A DNA stretch of 64,000 nucleotides from Cellulophaga sp. HaHa_2_95 (GCF_019278565.1 NZ_CP058988.1:4092001-4156000); one strand, 5' to 3'; counted from the stretch's first letter, positions 45,595 through 55,229 are shown. Notes: generated by a model not told the origin, from the sequence alone. Made by a program: numbers and translations.

Positions 45595-46758
45595 ATGAGG
45601 CTCGTATATATCGCATTATTCGTTAGTTCCCTTAGTTTTAGTCAACACCAAAAAAAAGGAATCATCTACGATAAAGAAAATAACGAGCCTCTTGAATTTG
45701 TTAGCGTGTATAATAGATTAAACCATACTACTACCAATAAAGATGGTAAATATGGATTTACCTCAGCTACAGATTCTATTTATTTTCACAAAGTGGGCTA
45801 TGACAAATTCGCTACTATTATTTCTAATTTAAGAGATACTATTTTTTTAAACAGAAGTATTTTTCAGTTAGATGAAGTGGTTGTTTCTAATGCCAAAACC
45901 ATTTATCAAAAAATAAAAGATTCTATTGCCAGTAATTATGTGTTGAAGCCACATTCTGAGTCTTTCTTTTTGAGAGCAATCTTAAAAAGAAATGGAGCGA
46001 TTATTAGATTACAAGACATGCAAGGAAATCTACATCGGAAAACATCCATATATGGAGGCGGTTTAACACTTATGGATAACGATTTTAGTGTTGCTGTTAA
46101 AAATATGCGCCAAATAGGTCTTACTAAAGATGAAAATAACATCTATTTTGAATTTCCTTCTCTATTTAATATTTTAAGTGAATTTGTTCGTATAAATGCA
46201 ATGGGACCAGATTTTGAAGTCATTGAAAAACCCTATAAAAACAGCACTAGCACCAAAGTTGAATTCACTTCTTTAAATTCTGATACGAAGACCAAAAGCT
46301 ATGGCCATTACATCATTAATACGAATGATAATGCTATTTTATCCTTCAATAGTATTGTTAAGCCGTTTTACCCTGAGGAATTATTTAAAACTCCAAAATA
46401 CAGTGCTATAGCACAGCAGGACATAACTGTGTTTTTTAAAGAAGATCCGGCTATTAAGCGTTACTACATGAGCTTAGCTAAGCGTACTGCTGTTCTAAAT
46501 GTGAAATTAAAAGATGATCCGATAGTTCACAAATTTGAAATGGAAATAGTTCTTTACACTAAGGAAAGTTTCAGTAATGAAGATGTTAAAAGCAATGTGA
46601 ACGAACAGAAAGATATTTTCAAAATTAATATGAAGTACGATAAAGACTTTTGGAAAGAGCAAAATCAGCTTTTACTAACTGATGAAATGGAGGCTTTTAT
46701 TAAAAAAATGACACAAGATGATACAAAACGTAAAGTAAAAAACAACATTAAAGACTAA
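45595..46758 (+). CDS. Exported protein with CarboxypepD_reg-like domain
   Basis: A 387-residue protein with a signal peptide (MRLVYIALFVSSLSFS, cleavage near residue 16). The N-terminal domain (about 20-100) is the carboxypeptidase regulatory-like beta sandwich, with GIIYDKENNEPLEFVSVYN and TTNKDGKYGF; LDEVVVSNA follows, as in many Bacteroidota outer-membrane proteins. The C-terminal 270 residues match no family I know. There is no TonB-dependent barrel. It follows the lipoprotein gene by 11 nt. Confidence 0.78.
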   Translation: MRLVYIALFVSSLSFSQHQKKGIIYDKENNEPLEFVSVYNRLNHTTTNKDGKYGFTSATDSIYFHKVGYDKFATIISNLRDTIFLNRSIFQLDEVVVSNAKTIYQKIKDSIASNYVLKPHSESFFLRAILKRNGAIIRLQDMQGNLHRKTSIYGGGLTLMDNDFSVAVKNMRQIGLTKDENNIYFEFPSLFNILSEFVRINAMGPDFEVIEKPYKNSTSTKVEFTSLNSDTKTKSYGHYIINTNDNAILSFNSIVKPFYPEELFKTPKYSAIAQQDITVFFKEDPAIKRYYMSLAKRTAVLNVKLKDDPIVHKFEMEIVLYTKESFSNEDVKSNVNEQKDIFKINMKYDKDFWKEQNQLLLTDEMEAFIKKMTQDDTKRKVKNNIKD

Positions 46759-46782
46759 CATAACTTAGTTTTAGAATATAAA

Positions 46783-46809
46783 AAACCGCTCTTCCGAGCG
46801 GTTTCTTTT
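46783..46809. terminator. Bidirectional terminator between the 45595 gene and the astacin gene
   Basis: A perfect 9-bp inverted repeat (46783-46791 and 46796-46804, TTCC loop), GC-rich, with T-rich sequence after it on both strands. It can serve both convergent genes. Confidence 0.85.
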
Positions 46810-46860
46810 TATCCATTTAAAACACAGATGTGTCCTAAAAAACTTTAACCCCGTTTTAGA

Positions 46861-47919
46861 TTAGTTACAGGTTTTAATAAAGGTCCATCTTGTAAAATCT
46901 CTTTCATACAAACCACCTGCATAGGTCACGCGGTCTCCAACAGCGTACCGCTTAGAACTAGACCAAGCCGAAACTCCATCGCAAGAATCTACTGTAGGCA
47001 CATCAGTACCGCCACCATCAACAGCTGGGTAAATAGAATTAGTTCCAGAAATATCAAGATCAGAAACTTTTGCTTGACGTTGAGGCAATACATTACCGTT
47101 AAGATCTGTAATTGTAGGTTGTCCGTTTTTAGAAAAAGTATAGCTACCATACATCATAGTAGAGTTAATATCAAACTGACTTGTAACCAAAGTTGCAGAA
47201 TTACTTTTGTAAAATTGATCAATTGCATCATTTTGGATATTTTCCTCGTTAATAATGATATAATTATCTCTGTCACTTCTATTCTGCTCGTGAATATACC
47301 CTAGTGTATGACCAATCTCATGGATAATCACTACAGCAGTAGCACGTGTTCCTAAACGAATAAATCCATAAGAGCCATTCATTCCTAATGTTGCTACACC
47401 AGAGTTACTATTAGATCCCGAAGAAGAAATAGTCACATAATTAGATTCATTGGTACGTTCTTTAAAGCGAATATTTGTTTTACTCGTCCATTCATCAAAA
47501 GATTTCTGTAATTCAGATTGCACGGATGCACTCAATCCTTGGATAGTATATACAACGGTACTATTGGTCCATTTTCTAACACCCCCACCTAAACCTAAAC
47601 GAGTAAGGCCTTCTTCTGGATTTGGGTTCTCATTAAAATCATCAGCACTATCTGTTAGCTGATCTTCGAACAAGCGAACATCACTTCCTGCTAAGCTATA
47701 GGTATCATCCTCTTCTAATCTTACTTTTACTTCAGTACCTAAAAAATACTTGGTTGTAAAATCTGCATCCTGAGTGATCACTGCTTCTTGATCTTCTCCT
47801 GTCGTTTCTGTTTCTTTTTGACAAGATGTCAAGCATAGTGCAAATACCAAGCTTGCCATAGCAGCTTGGTACATTCTTTTTGTTTGTTTCATTTTTTCAC
47901 TTTTAGTTTTCATGTTCAT
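46861..47919 (-). CDS. Astacin-type (M12A) metallopeptidase, lipoprotein
   Basis: A 352-residue exported protease. The lipobox is LTSCQ (Cys33 with the listed start); starting at the ATG at 47892 (MKQTKRM) would give a shorter, more usual signal. The astacin zinc site HEIGHTLGYIHEQ (His200, 204, 210) and the Met-turn region STMMYGSYTF are complete. At the C-terminus a short CBM5/12-like module (about 315-352) with WSSSKRYAVGDRVTYAGGLY may bind chitin or other glycans. It is likely a surface protease. Confidence 0.9.
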   Translation of the reverse strand: MNMKTKSEKMKQTKRMYQAAMASLVFALCLTSCQKETETTGEDQEAVITQDADFTTKYFLGTEVKVRLEEDDTYSLAGSDVRLFEDQLTDSADDFNENPNPEEGLTRLGLGGGVRKWTNSTVVYTIQGLSASVQSELQKSFDEWTSKTNIRFKERTNESNYVTISSSGSNSNSGVATLGMNGSYGFIRLGTRATAVVIIHEIGHTLGYIHEQNRSDRDNYIIINEENIQNDAIDQFYKSNSATLVTSQFDINSTMMYGSYTFSKNGQPTITDLNGNVLPQRQAKVSDLDISGTNSIYPAVDGGGTDVPTVDSCDGVSAWSSSKRYAVGDRVTYAGGLYERDFTRWTFIKTCN

Positions 47920-48225
47920 AATAAGTTTTGGGGCTAAAACTCTAGACTATGTACGAACAGAACTAGAAAAATGACGACGAACAGCTCATATTTTCGACGA
48001 AATACACGTTTTAAAAAATAACAGCAAGAACAAAAATTACTAAAATAAAGCTAAAATGTTTTTTAAATAATTGATAGTAAGAACATTAAAAAAAAATTAC
48101 AACGATTATTTTAGACTAGTTGCAATTAGATAATTTTCACAAAAATTAAATCTATAGAGGAAGTTTTCTTCTGAATTTTGAAACTGAGGATGCCTTGCAG
48201 AAAAAAATGTAGTAGTATTTCTTTC
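47920..48225. other. 306-bp intergenic region, nothing recognised
   Basis: AT-rich sequence between the astacin gene and the end of the MFS gene. It holds two CGACGAA copies (near 47974 and 47995) and no convincing promoter, RNA gene, hairpin or short coding frame. The upstream control region of the astacin gene must be in its left part. Confidence 0.6.
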
Positions 48226-49377
48226 TTATACGCCTCTTTTCCTTTTTAAAACAAAAGACGCTGCTAAAACAATTACAGAACAGACCAGCAACAGCATAAA
48301 GCTTATCCGCAAGGAAAAAGACTCTGCCAAAAAACCCAACACCACAGGGCCTAGTAAAAATCCTGATACACCTGTTCCTGCAATAAATGCAATTCCTTGA
48401 GAAGATGCTACACCTTCTACCTTGCCTCCTATCCTAAAGAGTTCTGGTATTATAGCCGAGAAGCCTAGGCCTATTAAAGCAAAACCAAGAATGGTCACCC
48501 ATAGAATTCCTGAAAGCACTAAAAAATACCCACCAATAGCTAGAAGCGTACCTAAAATTACAATCTTAACAGGGCCAATTTTTGCACTAATACCATCTGC
48601 CAGAAACCTGCCCAAGGTCATCATTATAGAAAAAGCTAAAAACCCCAATCCTATAAATTTTTCTGGCGCTAAATTAATTTCTTGTAGATAAATTCCACTC
48701 CAATCAATTATAGCTCCTTCGCTTCCCATAATTACAAAAGAAATGACCCCCAAGAGGAACAGCGGTTTAAAATTCTTTATTTTAAAGGCTTCTTTTTCTA
48801 TGGGCGGGGATATGATATGAATATAATTTTTACGTAAGAGCGCACTTGCAATTAACAATAGTGCTGCGGTACCACATATATGAAGTACCCTGTTATCTAG
48901 AAGTACTATTAAAAAACTACCAATCCCTGCAATAACGCCCCCTAAACTAAAAAAACCGTGGGCGGCAGACATAAAGTTTTGACGATCTTCTTTTTCAATT
49001 TCAGTCACCAAAGTATTCATAGAAATATCTAAAAAACCATTGGCGGCACCATAGCAATAAAGCCCCGCAATTAAGGTGTAATAATTAAGGGCAATAAATG
49101 GCAAAATGGAAGACAAGCAAATTAAAATTAGCCCATACCATACAGACTTACCTACTCCAATCTTATTAATTAATCTTGACGCTACCGGAAAAATTGTAAA
49201 ATTACCTAAAGAAAGAAAAAATATGGCAAATCCTAAGCTGGCTTTATCCAAACCTATATCTTCTTTGATCAATGGAATATAGGTTGCCCAGGTTCCGAAC
49301 AAAATATTTAGTGTAGCAAAAGACCAAGCCGGTGCAAAGTATCGTGGATTAGATAAAATAAGTTGCAGCGACTTCAT
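48226..49377 (-). CDS. MFS transporter
   Basis: A 383-residue membrane protein with about 12 hydrophobic segments and MFS features such as INKIGVGKSVWYGL and the loop GRFLADGISAKIGPVKI. The family resembles the sugar/metabolite and FucP-like branches more than drug exporters, but the substrate is unknown. It follows kynureninase by 24 nt on the same strand, so it may carry a tryptophan- or kynurenine-derived compound; that is inference from position only. Confidence 0.88.
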   Translation of the reverse strand: MKSLQLILSNPRYFAPAWSFATLNILFGTWATYIPLIKEDIGLDKASLGFAIFFLSLGNFTIFPVASRLINKIGVGKSVWYGLILICLSSILPFIALNYYTLIAGLYCYGAANGFLDISMNTLVTEIEKEDRQNFMSAAHGFFSLGGVIAGIGSFLIVLLDNRVLHICGTAALLLIASALLRKNYIHIISPPIEKEAFKIKNFKPLFLLGVISFVIMGSEGAIIDWSGIYLQEINLAPEKFIGLGFLAFSIMMTLGRFLADGISAKIGPVKIVILGTLLAIGGYFLVLSGILWVTILGFALIGLGFSAIIPELFRIGGKVEGVASSQGIAFIAGTGVSGFLLGPVVLGFLAESFSLRISFMLLLVCSVIVLAASFVLKRKRGV

Positions 49378-49401
49378 TTGAGTATTGTCCTAGCTTTAAT
49401 G

Positions 49402-50685
49402 CTAAGAATTTTCTTTTTCTAAAGCTAAAATTCCTTTTTTAAGCAATTGTCCAAATCTATACATGTCTTCGTAAGAACAGTAAAAAGGTGCTGGTGCCAA
49501 TCGGATTACATTAGGCTCTCGCCAATCTGTGATCACACCATTTTTCATCAAATAATCAAACAAAGATTTACCTTGTCCATGTAAAAAAACAGATAATTGG
49601 CAACCGCGGTCTTCCGGAGTAATTATTTCAAAACTACTAGAAACCTCCGCATCTATTTCGTGTAGTATGTACTCAAGATAAGCAACAATAGTAGCTCTCT
49701 TTTTAATTAATGCCGGCATGCCTACTTCTTCAAACATGGTTAGCGAAGCTAAGTACGGGGCTACAGATAAAATTGGAGCATTACTTAATTGCCATGCGTC
49801 TGCATTTTCCATAGGCTCAAACTCCGGCTTCATTAGAAAGCGTGTTTCTTTTTTGGTTCCCCACCATCCTTCAAATCTTGGAATATCTGGGTTGTTTAAG
49901 TGCTTTTCATTAATATATACTCCAGAGGCATTCCCTGGTCCGCTATTCATATATTTATAGCTACACCATGCGGCAAAATCTGCATTCCACTCATTAAGTT
50001 TTAATTCAATATTACCAGCGCCATGTGCCAGATCCCAACCTACAAAAGCACCAACAGCCTGGCCTGCTTTTGTAATTGTTCCCATATCAAAAACTTGTCC
50101 GTTGTAATAGTTAACGCCACCTATGAGCACTAAGGCTAATTCATCTCCTAGTTCGTTAATCTTTGCGACAACATCTTCTGTACGCCAATAGTGTTCTCCG
50201 TCTCTTTTCTTTACCTCAACAATAGCATCCTTGGGGTCAAATCCGTGAAATTTTACCTGACTAGTAAGCATATATTGATCTGAAGGAAAAGCTTTCTCTT
50301 CACAAATAATTTTAAAACGTTTCTGAGTAGGCCTATAGAAAGATACCATTAGCAAATGCAAGTTTACTGTAAGGGTGTTCATCACAGAAACTTCCGCCGT
50401 CTTAGCACCAACAACTTTTGCCAAAGGGGCTGCTAAGCGCTCGTGGTAATCCCACCAAGGCTTTTCCGCATAGAAATGCCCTTCTACTGCTAACTTAGCC
50501 CAATCTGTCATTACTTCAGCTACAATGGCTTCCGTTCTCTTGGGCTGTAAGCCTAAAGAATTCCCTGTAAAATAGATCACGGGCTTTCCATTAACTTCTG
50601 GAAAATGAAATTCTTCTCTATAGTTTCTTAAAGGATCTTGTTGGTCTAATTGTTGCGCGTAGGCTAGCGAATTTTCAAATGACAT
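49402..50685 (-). CDS. kynU: Kynureninase
   Basis: A 427-residue PLP enzyme that cleaves kynurenine or 3-hydroxykynurenine to anthranilate or 3-hydroxyanthranilate plus alanine. I chose the ATG at 50685 (MSFENSLAYAQQ); the frame extends 18 codons upstream but lacks family character. Features are YFTGNSLGLQPK, WDLAHGAGN, the PLP-binding Lys in WCSYKYMNSGPGN, and the substrate region PRFEGWWGTKKETRFLM. With kmo at 42786 it covers two successive steps. GNAT gene upstream and MFS gene downstream share its strand. Confidence 0.95.
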   Translation of the reverse strand: MSFENSLAYAQQLDQQDPLRNYREEFHFPEVNGKPVIYFTGNSLGLQPKRTEAIVAEVMTDWAKLAVEGHFYAEKPWWDYHERLAAPLAKVVGAKTAEVSVMNTLTVNLHLLMVSFYRPTQKRFKIICEEKAFPSDQYMLTSQVKFHGFDPKDAIVEVKKRDGEHYWRTEDVVAKINELGDELALVLIGGVNYYNGQVFDMGTITKAGQAVGAFVGWDLAHGAGNIELKLNEWNADFAAWCSYKYMNSGPGNASGVYINEKHLNNPDIPRFEGWWGTKKETRFLMKPEFEPMENADAWQLSNAPILSVAPYLASLTMFEEVGMPALIKKRATIVAYLEYILHEIDAEVSSSFEIITPEDRGCQLSVFLHGQGKSLFDYLMKNGVITDWREPNVIRLAPAPFYCSYEDMYRFGQLLKKGILALEKENS

Positions 50686-50754
50686 AAAAAGCTTTTTTTT
50701 TATAAAATTACGATTTCCAATTGTATTTAGTACGCACAATAAAAATTGACTTCC

Positions 50755-51213
50755 CTAAGGCAATCGCATTTCTATAATGTGTTTGGTAAAACCGACTTTT
50801 TCATAGGCTTTAATTGCGGGTATATTATCTTGATAAACGGTAAGCCTTACCTCTGTTAATCCGTTTTCATTTGCCCAAGTTTTTAAAGCTGCTATTATTT
50901 TAGCATTGATACCCTTACCTCTATACTCTGGCTCCGTATACAAAAAACGAATATTTCCATACTGTTGATGTTTTAAATAAGGTCTTGCCTGCGCCGTGAG
51001 CACCATGCCACAAGCAACAACCGTTGCATCATACTCTGCTACTAACACCTGCGCTGTAGGATCTTCTAACAGTCCCTCCAAATCATAATAGTGTACAGGA
51101 TTTTCTTTTATGGTTACATCACACGGGCGTTCTGCTTCAATAAGGCCTTGCTCAAATAATCGTAATGTAGGGATATCGGTAACAAGAGCTTCCCGAAGTC
51201 TAATTGTATTCAT
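50755..51213 (-). CDS. GNAT-family N-acetyltransferase
   Basis: A 152-residue acetyltransferase. The acetyl-CoA-binding motif A is in IRFLYTEPEYRGKGINAKII, followed by the motif B region AIKAYEKVGFTKHIIEMRL at the C-terminus. The acceptor substrate is unknown. It lies 69 bp upstream of kynU on the same strand and may share its transcript. Confidence 0.88.
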   Translation of the reverse strand: MNTIRLREALVTDIPTLRLFEQGLIEAERPCDVTIKENPVHYYDLEGLLEDPTAQVLVAEYDATVVACGMVLTAQARPYLKHQQYGNIRFLYTEPEYRGKGINAKIIAALKTWANENGLTEVRLTVYQDNIPAIKAYEKVGFTKHIIEMRLP

Positions 51214-51248
51214 CTTTAAAAAGTTTACTTGAAGATACTATTAATATC

Positions 51249-51256
51249 TATTTTTG
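51249..51256 (+). promoter_or_regulatory. Candidate -7 element of the O-methyltransferase gene
   Basis: TATTTTTG matches TAnnTTTG and ends 15 bp before the ATG. A TTG at 51229-51231 lies 17 bp upstream, slightly closer than the usual 19-21 bp. Confidence 0.4.
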
Positions 51257-51271
51257 TAAAAATTTTTTCAC

Positions 51272-51913
51272 ATGCATTTCTTATCTCCATTACTAGAAAA
51301 TTACATTACAGACCATTCTCAGTCTGAACCTAAAGTGCTACAAGAGCTTACAAAAGAAACGCATTTAAAAGTAATACAACCTAGAATGATTACGGGGCAT
51401 TTTCAGGGAAGAGCTTTAAGTTTATTATCTAAAATTATCAACCCTAAAACCATTTTAGAAATTGGCACCTATACTGGGTACTCTGCTATTTGTTTGGCTG
51501 AAGGTTTACAGAAGAACGGAACTTTGCATACGATTGATGTTAATGAAGAACTGGTAGAAATGCAGCGTACGTATTTTGATAAAAGCGGATTTGGTTCTCA
51601 AATCATTCAGCATACTGGTGATGCGCTTAAACTTATTCCTGCCATGGATGAAACCTTTGATTTGATTTTTATTGATGCAGAAAAAGCAAGTTATGATCAC
51701 TATTTTGAAACGGTATTGAAAAAAACTAGACCGGGCAGTGTTATTCTATCTGATAATGTACTGTGGTCTGGGAAAGTGGTAGAACCGCTGCAGCCTAAAG
51801 ACAAAGTGACCAAAATACTATTGGACTATAACAAAAAACTAAAAGAAGACCCACGAGTGGAAACGGTGTTATTACCTATTCGTGATGGCTTGACACTGAG
51901 TAGGGTTTTATAA
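51272..51913 (+). CDS. Class I SAM-dependent O-methyltransferase
   Basis: A 213-residue enzyme of the catechol O-methyltransferase-like family 3. The SAM loop is LEIGTYTGYSAICLAEGL, and the metal-binding Asp residues are in LIFIDAEKASYDHYF and ILSDNVLWSG. The length is normal. The acceptor is unknown; kynurenine-derived o-aminophenols are possible only by neighbourhood. Its end overlaps the convergent PAP2 gene by 38 bp. Confidence 0.9.
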   Translation: MHFLSPLLENYITDHSQSEPKVLQELTKETHLKVIQPRMITGHFQGRALSLLSKIINPKTILEIGTYTGYSAICLAEGLQKNGTLHTIDVNEELVEMQRTYFDKSGFGSQIIQHTGDALKLIPAMDETFDLIFIDAEKASYDHYFETVLKKTRPGSVILSDNVLWSGKVVEPLQPKDKVTKILLDYNKKLKEDPRVETVLLPIRDGLTLSRVL

Positions 51914-52451
51914 ATTTTAGATAAATATTATAAAATAAATTTGCGGATACTATTCCAACAACAGCACCTGTTATTAAATCTACGGGATAGTGCACTCCTA
52001 CATATATGCGACTAAATGCTAAAAATATAGGCCAGCAATAAAATGCCCAACTCCATTTAAAACGTTCTTTTATAAAAAGGACCACAATTGTGGTTAATGA
52101 AAAAGAAAAAGCAGAGTGTCCTGAAAAGAAACTAAAGCCATCAGATCCCTTAATAATACGTATTAGGGTATTTAGTTCTGCATCTGCACTAGGGCGTATT
52201 CTTCCTACTAATTCTTTGGTCAATCCTGTTAACAATAAAACAAAAATCAACAGTAGAACAGCCGTACTAATTTTTTGAAATTTTTCTTTGGTACTATTCT
52301 TATAGATGACCAAGAAAAGGAATGTGATATAAAGTGGAATCCAGGTAGAAATATTAGTAGCAATACCCCAAAACTGATCGTATTTTTCTATTCCTAGGCT
52401 ATTTAAATAAATAAAAGTTTCCCTATCCCAGGTTAACAATTTATCGAGCAT
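51876..52451 (-). CDS. PAP2-family membrane phosphatase
   Basis: A 191-residue integral membrane protein with about five hydrophobic segments and all three PAP2 motifs: KELVGRIRPSAD, the SGHS core in FFSGHSAFSFSLTT, and RIYVGVHYPVDLITG. Such enzymes dephosphorylate phosphatidate or undecaprenyl pyrophosphate. Which one is unknown. It follows tatA by 2 nt, so the two are probably cotranscribed. Confidence 0.93.
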   Translation of the reverse strand: MLDKLLTWDRETFIYLNSLGIEKYDQFWGIATNISTWIPLYITFLFLVIYKNSTKEKFQKISTAVLLLIFVLLLTGLTKELVGRIRPSADAELNTLIRIIKGSDGFSFFSGHSAFSFSLTTIVVLFIKERFKWSWAFYCWPIFLAFSRIYVGVHYPVDLITGAVVGIVSANLFYNIYLKFIKPYSVSSHHE

Positions 52452-52453
52452 AG

Positions 52454-52735
52454 TTACTTTCTCTTGATGGTACCCGTAACCTCGTTAATGTTTTCTTTTA
52501 CTTTATTTATTTCGCTTTTAATATCTCTAGTGAAGTCGGTATTGATGCCTTGCTTATCTGCGCTTTTCTGAATTTCTTGTTTAATATCTTCAGTAGCATC
52601 TTTTAATTGACGCATCCCTTTACCCAAGCCACGGGCGATATCTGGAATTTTATCTGCTCCAAATACCATCACCACTATAAAAAGTATGAAGAATATCTCT
52701 CCACCACTTATAAATAAAAAATGTGTCGTTAACAT
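52454..52735 (-). CDS. tatA: Sec-independent translocase subunit TatA
   Basis: A 93-residue TatA/TatE-type pore subunit of the twin-arginine export system. I chose the ATG at 52735 (MLTTHFLFISGGEIFF); an upstream extension lacks family features. One membrane segment (about 8-28, including FILFIVVMVFGADKIP) precedes the amphipathic helix RGLGKGMRQLKDATEDI and a charged tail. A -7-like element TATATTTG (52740-52747, minus strand) ends 4 nt before the ATG, so the mRNA may have almost no leader. Confidence 0.92.
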   Translation of the reverse strand: MLTTHFLFISGGEIFFILFIVVMVFGADKIPDIARGLGKGMRQLKDATEDIKQEIQKSADKQGINTDFTRDIKSEINKVKENINEVTGTIKRK

Positions 52736-52739
52736 GATA

Positions 52740-52747
52740 CAAATATA
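52740..52747 (-). promoter_or_regulatory. Candidate -7 element of tatA
   Basis: TATATTTG on the minus strand, a TAnnTTTG match, 4 nt before the tatA ATG. No -33 element is evident at 19-21 bp. Confidence 0.4.
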
Positions 52748-52845
52748 ATCAGAAGTTTGTGAGTCCCATAAAAAAAAGACTAAAACATAATTCCCCTTTT
52801 TAAACATTTAACATATTATAAACCACAATACTGAAAAACGCATTG

Positions 52846-52894
52846 CATGAAAAAAGCCTAGAATAAAAAACGGCTGTTTTCATTCTAGGCTTTT
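52846..52894 (-). terminator. Terminator of the M1 peptidase gene
   Basis: A long hairpin with outer arms 52852-52864 and 52882-52894 (13 bp) and an inner GTTTT/AAAAC extension around a GGCT loop. Six T residues follow on the minus strand. It is weaker as a plus-strand terminator. Confidence 0.85.
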
Positions 52895-52922
52895 AACACC
52901 TTAAACTTTATAATTTATAAGC

Positions 52923-55229
52923 TTAGTCTTCCTGATCGTTTTTAAACTTATCAAAATCTGACTGCTCCTCTTTCTTAGGCCAAGAGTTATTGGTCGTATC
53001 AATATCTGCTGTTTCAGCTTTTGGATCTACGACAACACTTGTCAATTCTTTCTGTAATGAAAGCATACGTGTAACCTCTTTTGGGTTCTTTCTCCATATT
53101 TGTGGAGGGTATGTAATGTTCTCTTTAGAACCATCTGCATAAGTATACTCTACAATTAATGGCATTGGAATACCTCCTGGTTTCGTAAACGTAACTTCAT
53201 AGAAAAACTTAGGTTCTTTAACAGCCGTTCTCTCTGCTGGAGTCATGTTATCCATCATAAATTCTTTCAATGGCTTAGAAACTTCTGATGCCATCTTACC
53301 TCTTAAAGCATCATCATAATCTTCTGATCCTTCCTCCGCTAAGTATACTAATGGTGGTAAATCTTTTATATCTTGATTTCTAGCCGCAGCGTATTCTTTC
53401 ATTTTTGCCGTTGGCTTATCGGTAACTACATACTTCTTAACATTACCAACACCTATATCAACAAAGTTGGTGGTGTAAAACCAACCTCTCCAGTACCAAT
53501 CTAAATCTACTGCAGATGCATCTTCCATCGTACGGAAAAAATCTTCAGGAGTAGGGTGCTTAAACATCCATCTATGAGAATATGTTTTGAAGGCATGATC
53601 AAACAATTCTCTTCCCATTACTGTTTCTCTAAGAATATTTAATGCTGTAGCAGGCTTACCATAGGCATTGTTCCCCAATTGAAATACATTTTCTGGGTTA
53701 GACATAATTGGCGATATGTACTCCTGATCTCCACTCATGTAAGGCACAATCTTAGAAGGCTCTCCTCTTCTAGAAGGATATTTATCATTTGGCGCAATTG
53801 CTGCAGGATAAGCTTCTCCAAATTCTTGTTCTGCCATGTATTGCATAAAAGTATCTAAACCTTCATCCATCCATCCCCACTGACGTTCATCAGAGTTTAC
53901 AATCATCGGGAAAAAGTTATGTCCTACTTCATGAATAATTACACTAATCATTCCGTATTTAACGCGGTCAGAATAGGTCCCATCTTTTTCTGGTCTACCA
54001 TAATTCCAGCATATCATAGGATATTCCATCCCTTGATTTTTTGCATGTACCGAAATTGCTTTTGGATAAGGATAATCAAACGTGTGTGAAGAATATGATC
54101 TTAAGGTATGTGCTACTGCCTTTGTAGAATATTCTTCCCATAATGGATTTCCTTCTTTTGGATACATAGAAATAGCCATTACATCTTTGCTTCCTACTTT
54201 TACCGCTTGCATGTCCCAGATAAACTTTCTTGACGTTGCGAAACCAAAATCACGAACATTTTCAGCTTTCAGCTTCCATGTTTTTGTTTTATCAGAAAAA
54301 CCTTTTTCTGCTGCTTCTGCCTCTGCTTGTGTAACGATGATTACTGGCTTATCATAAGATTTTTTAGCCAACTCATAACGCTTCATCATTTCTTTAGAGA
54401 AAACCTCTTTTGTATTCTGAAGTTCTCCTGTACCATCTAAAATATGATCTGCAGGCACAGTAATATTTACTTCATAATCTCCAAAAGGAAGTGCGAATTC
54501 GCCATTCCCCCAGAATTGATGGTTTTGCCATCCTTCTACATCACTATAAACTGCCATTCTTGGAAAAAACTGTGCAATTACATATGCGCGGTTCCCATCT
54601 TCAGGAAAATACTCATAACCAGAACGTGCTCTGCTTACGGTATGATCTGGAATATTATAGTTCCATTTTACTTTTATAGCAACTTGATCTTTATTTTTTA
54701 AAGGTGATGGCAAGTCTACACGCATCATGGTTTGGTTGATGGTAAAAGGTAATGCTTTACCACTTGCATCTTTAACATACTCAATATTAAAACCCCCATC
54801 AAAAGGTGCCGTCATAAAAGTTCCTGAAAAACGTTCTACAGTACTAGCAAAAGGTGCTGCTGACCCATTTCTTAAATCAGACTTCGTATCTTTTGTACGT
54901 ACGTTCTGATCTAATTGCAACCATAAAAACTCTAAATTATCTGGAGAATTGTTGGTATAGGTGATGGTTTCTTCACCAAATATTTTTGCATTTTTATCAT
55001 CTAGCGTAATGTCCATCTTATAATCAGCTTGCTGCTGGTAATAATTAGGACCTGGAGCTCCAGATGCAGATCTGTACGTATTCGGAGTTGCAAACTCTTC
55101 GTACATCTGTTTGAATTCATTAACATTGCCATGTGGCGCTGATTTTTCTTTAACTTCTGTGTCTTGTGCGCTTAGAACACCTGCAAACACAAACAAAAGT
55201 GCTGTAAAGTAGTACTTAATTTTGCTCAT
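52923..55229 (-). CDS. M1-family metallopeptidase (aminopeptidase N-like), exported
   Basis: A 768-residue zinc peptidase with a signal peptide (hydrophobic residues about 6-21, cleavage after SAQ). An N-terminal beta-sandwich domain with YKMDITLDDKNAKIFGEE is followed by the catalytic domain: exopeptidase-like GMEYPMICWN, zinc motif HEVGHNFFP and the downstream Glu in WGWMDEGLDTFMQY. The C-terminal part is Lys- and Asp-rich. No T9SS sorting domain is obvious. It probably degrades peptides in the periplasm. The DUF6702-like gene lies upstream on the same strand, 62 bp away. Confidence 0.94.
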   Translation of the reverse strand: MSKIKYYFTALLFVFAGVLSAQDTEVKEKSAPHGNVNEFKQMYEEFATPNTYRSASGAPGPNYYQQQADYKMDITLDDKNAKIFGEETITYTNNSPDNLEFLWLQLDQNVRTKDTKSDLRNGSAAPFASTVERFSGTFMTAPFDGGFNIEYVKDASGKALPFTINQTMMRVDLPSPLKNKDQVAIKVKWNYNIPDHTVSRARSGYEYFPEDGNRAYVIAQFFPRMAVYSDVEGWQNHQFWGNGEFALPFGDYEVNITVPADHILDGTGELQNTKEVFSKEMMKRYELAKKSYDKPVIIVTQAEAEAAEKGFSDKTKTWKLKAENVRDFGFATSRKFIWDMQAVKVGSKDVMAISMYPKEGNPLWEEYSTKAVAHTLRSYSSHTFDYPYPKAISVHAKNQGMEYPMICWNYGRPEKDGTYSDRVKYGMISVIIHEVGHNFFPMIVNSDERQWGWMDEGLDTFMQYMAEQEFGEAYPAAIAPNDKYPSRRGEPSKIVPYMSGDQEYISPIMSNPENVFQLGNNAYGKPATALNILRETVMGRELFDHAFKTYSHRWMFKHPTPEDFFRTMEDASAVDLDWYWRGWFYTTNFVDIGVGNVKKYVVTDKPTAKMKEYAAARNQDIKDLPPLVYLAEEGSEDYDDALRGKMASEVSKPLKEFMMDNMTPAERTAVKEPKFFYEVTFTKPGGIPMPLIVEYTYADGSKENITYPPQIWRKNPKEVTRMLSLQKELTSVVVDPKAETADIDTTNNSWPKKEEQSDFDKFKNDQED

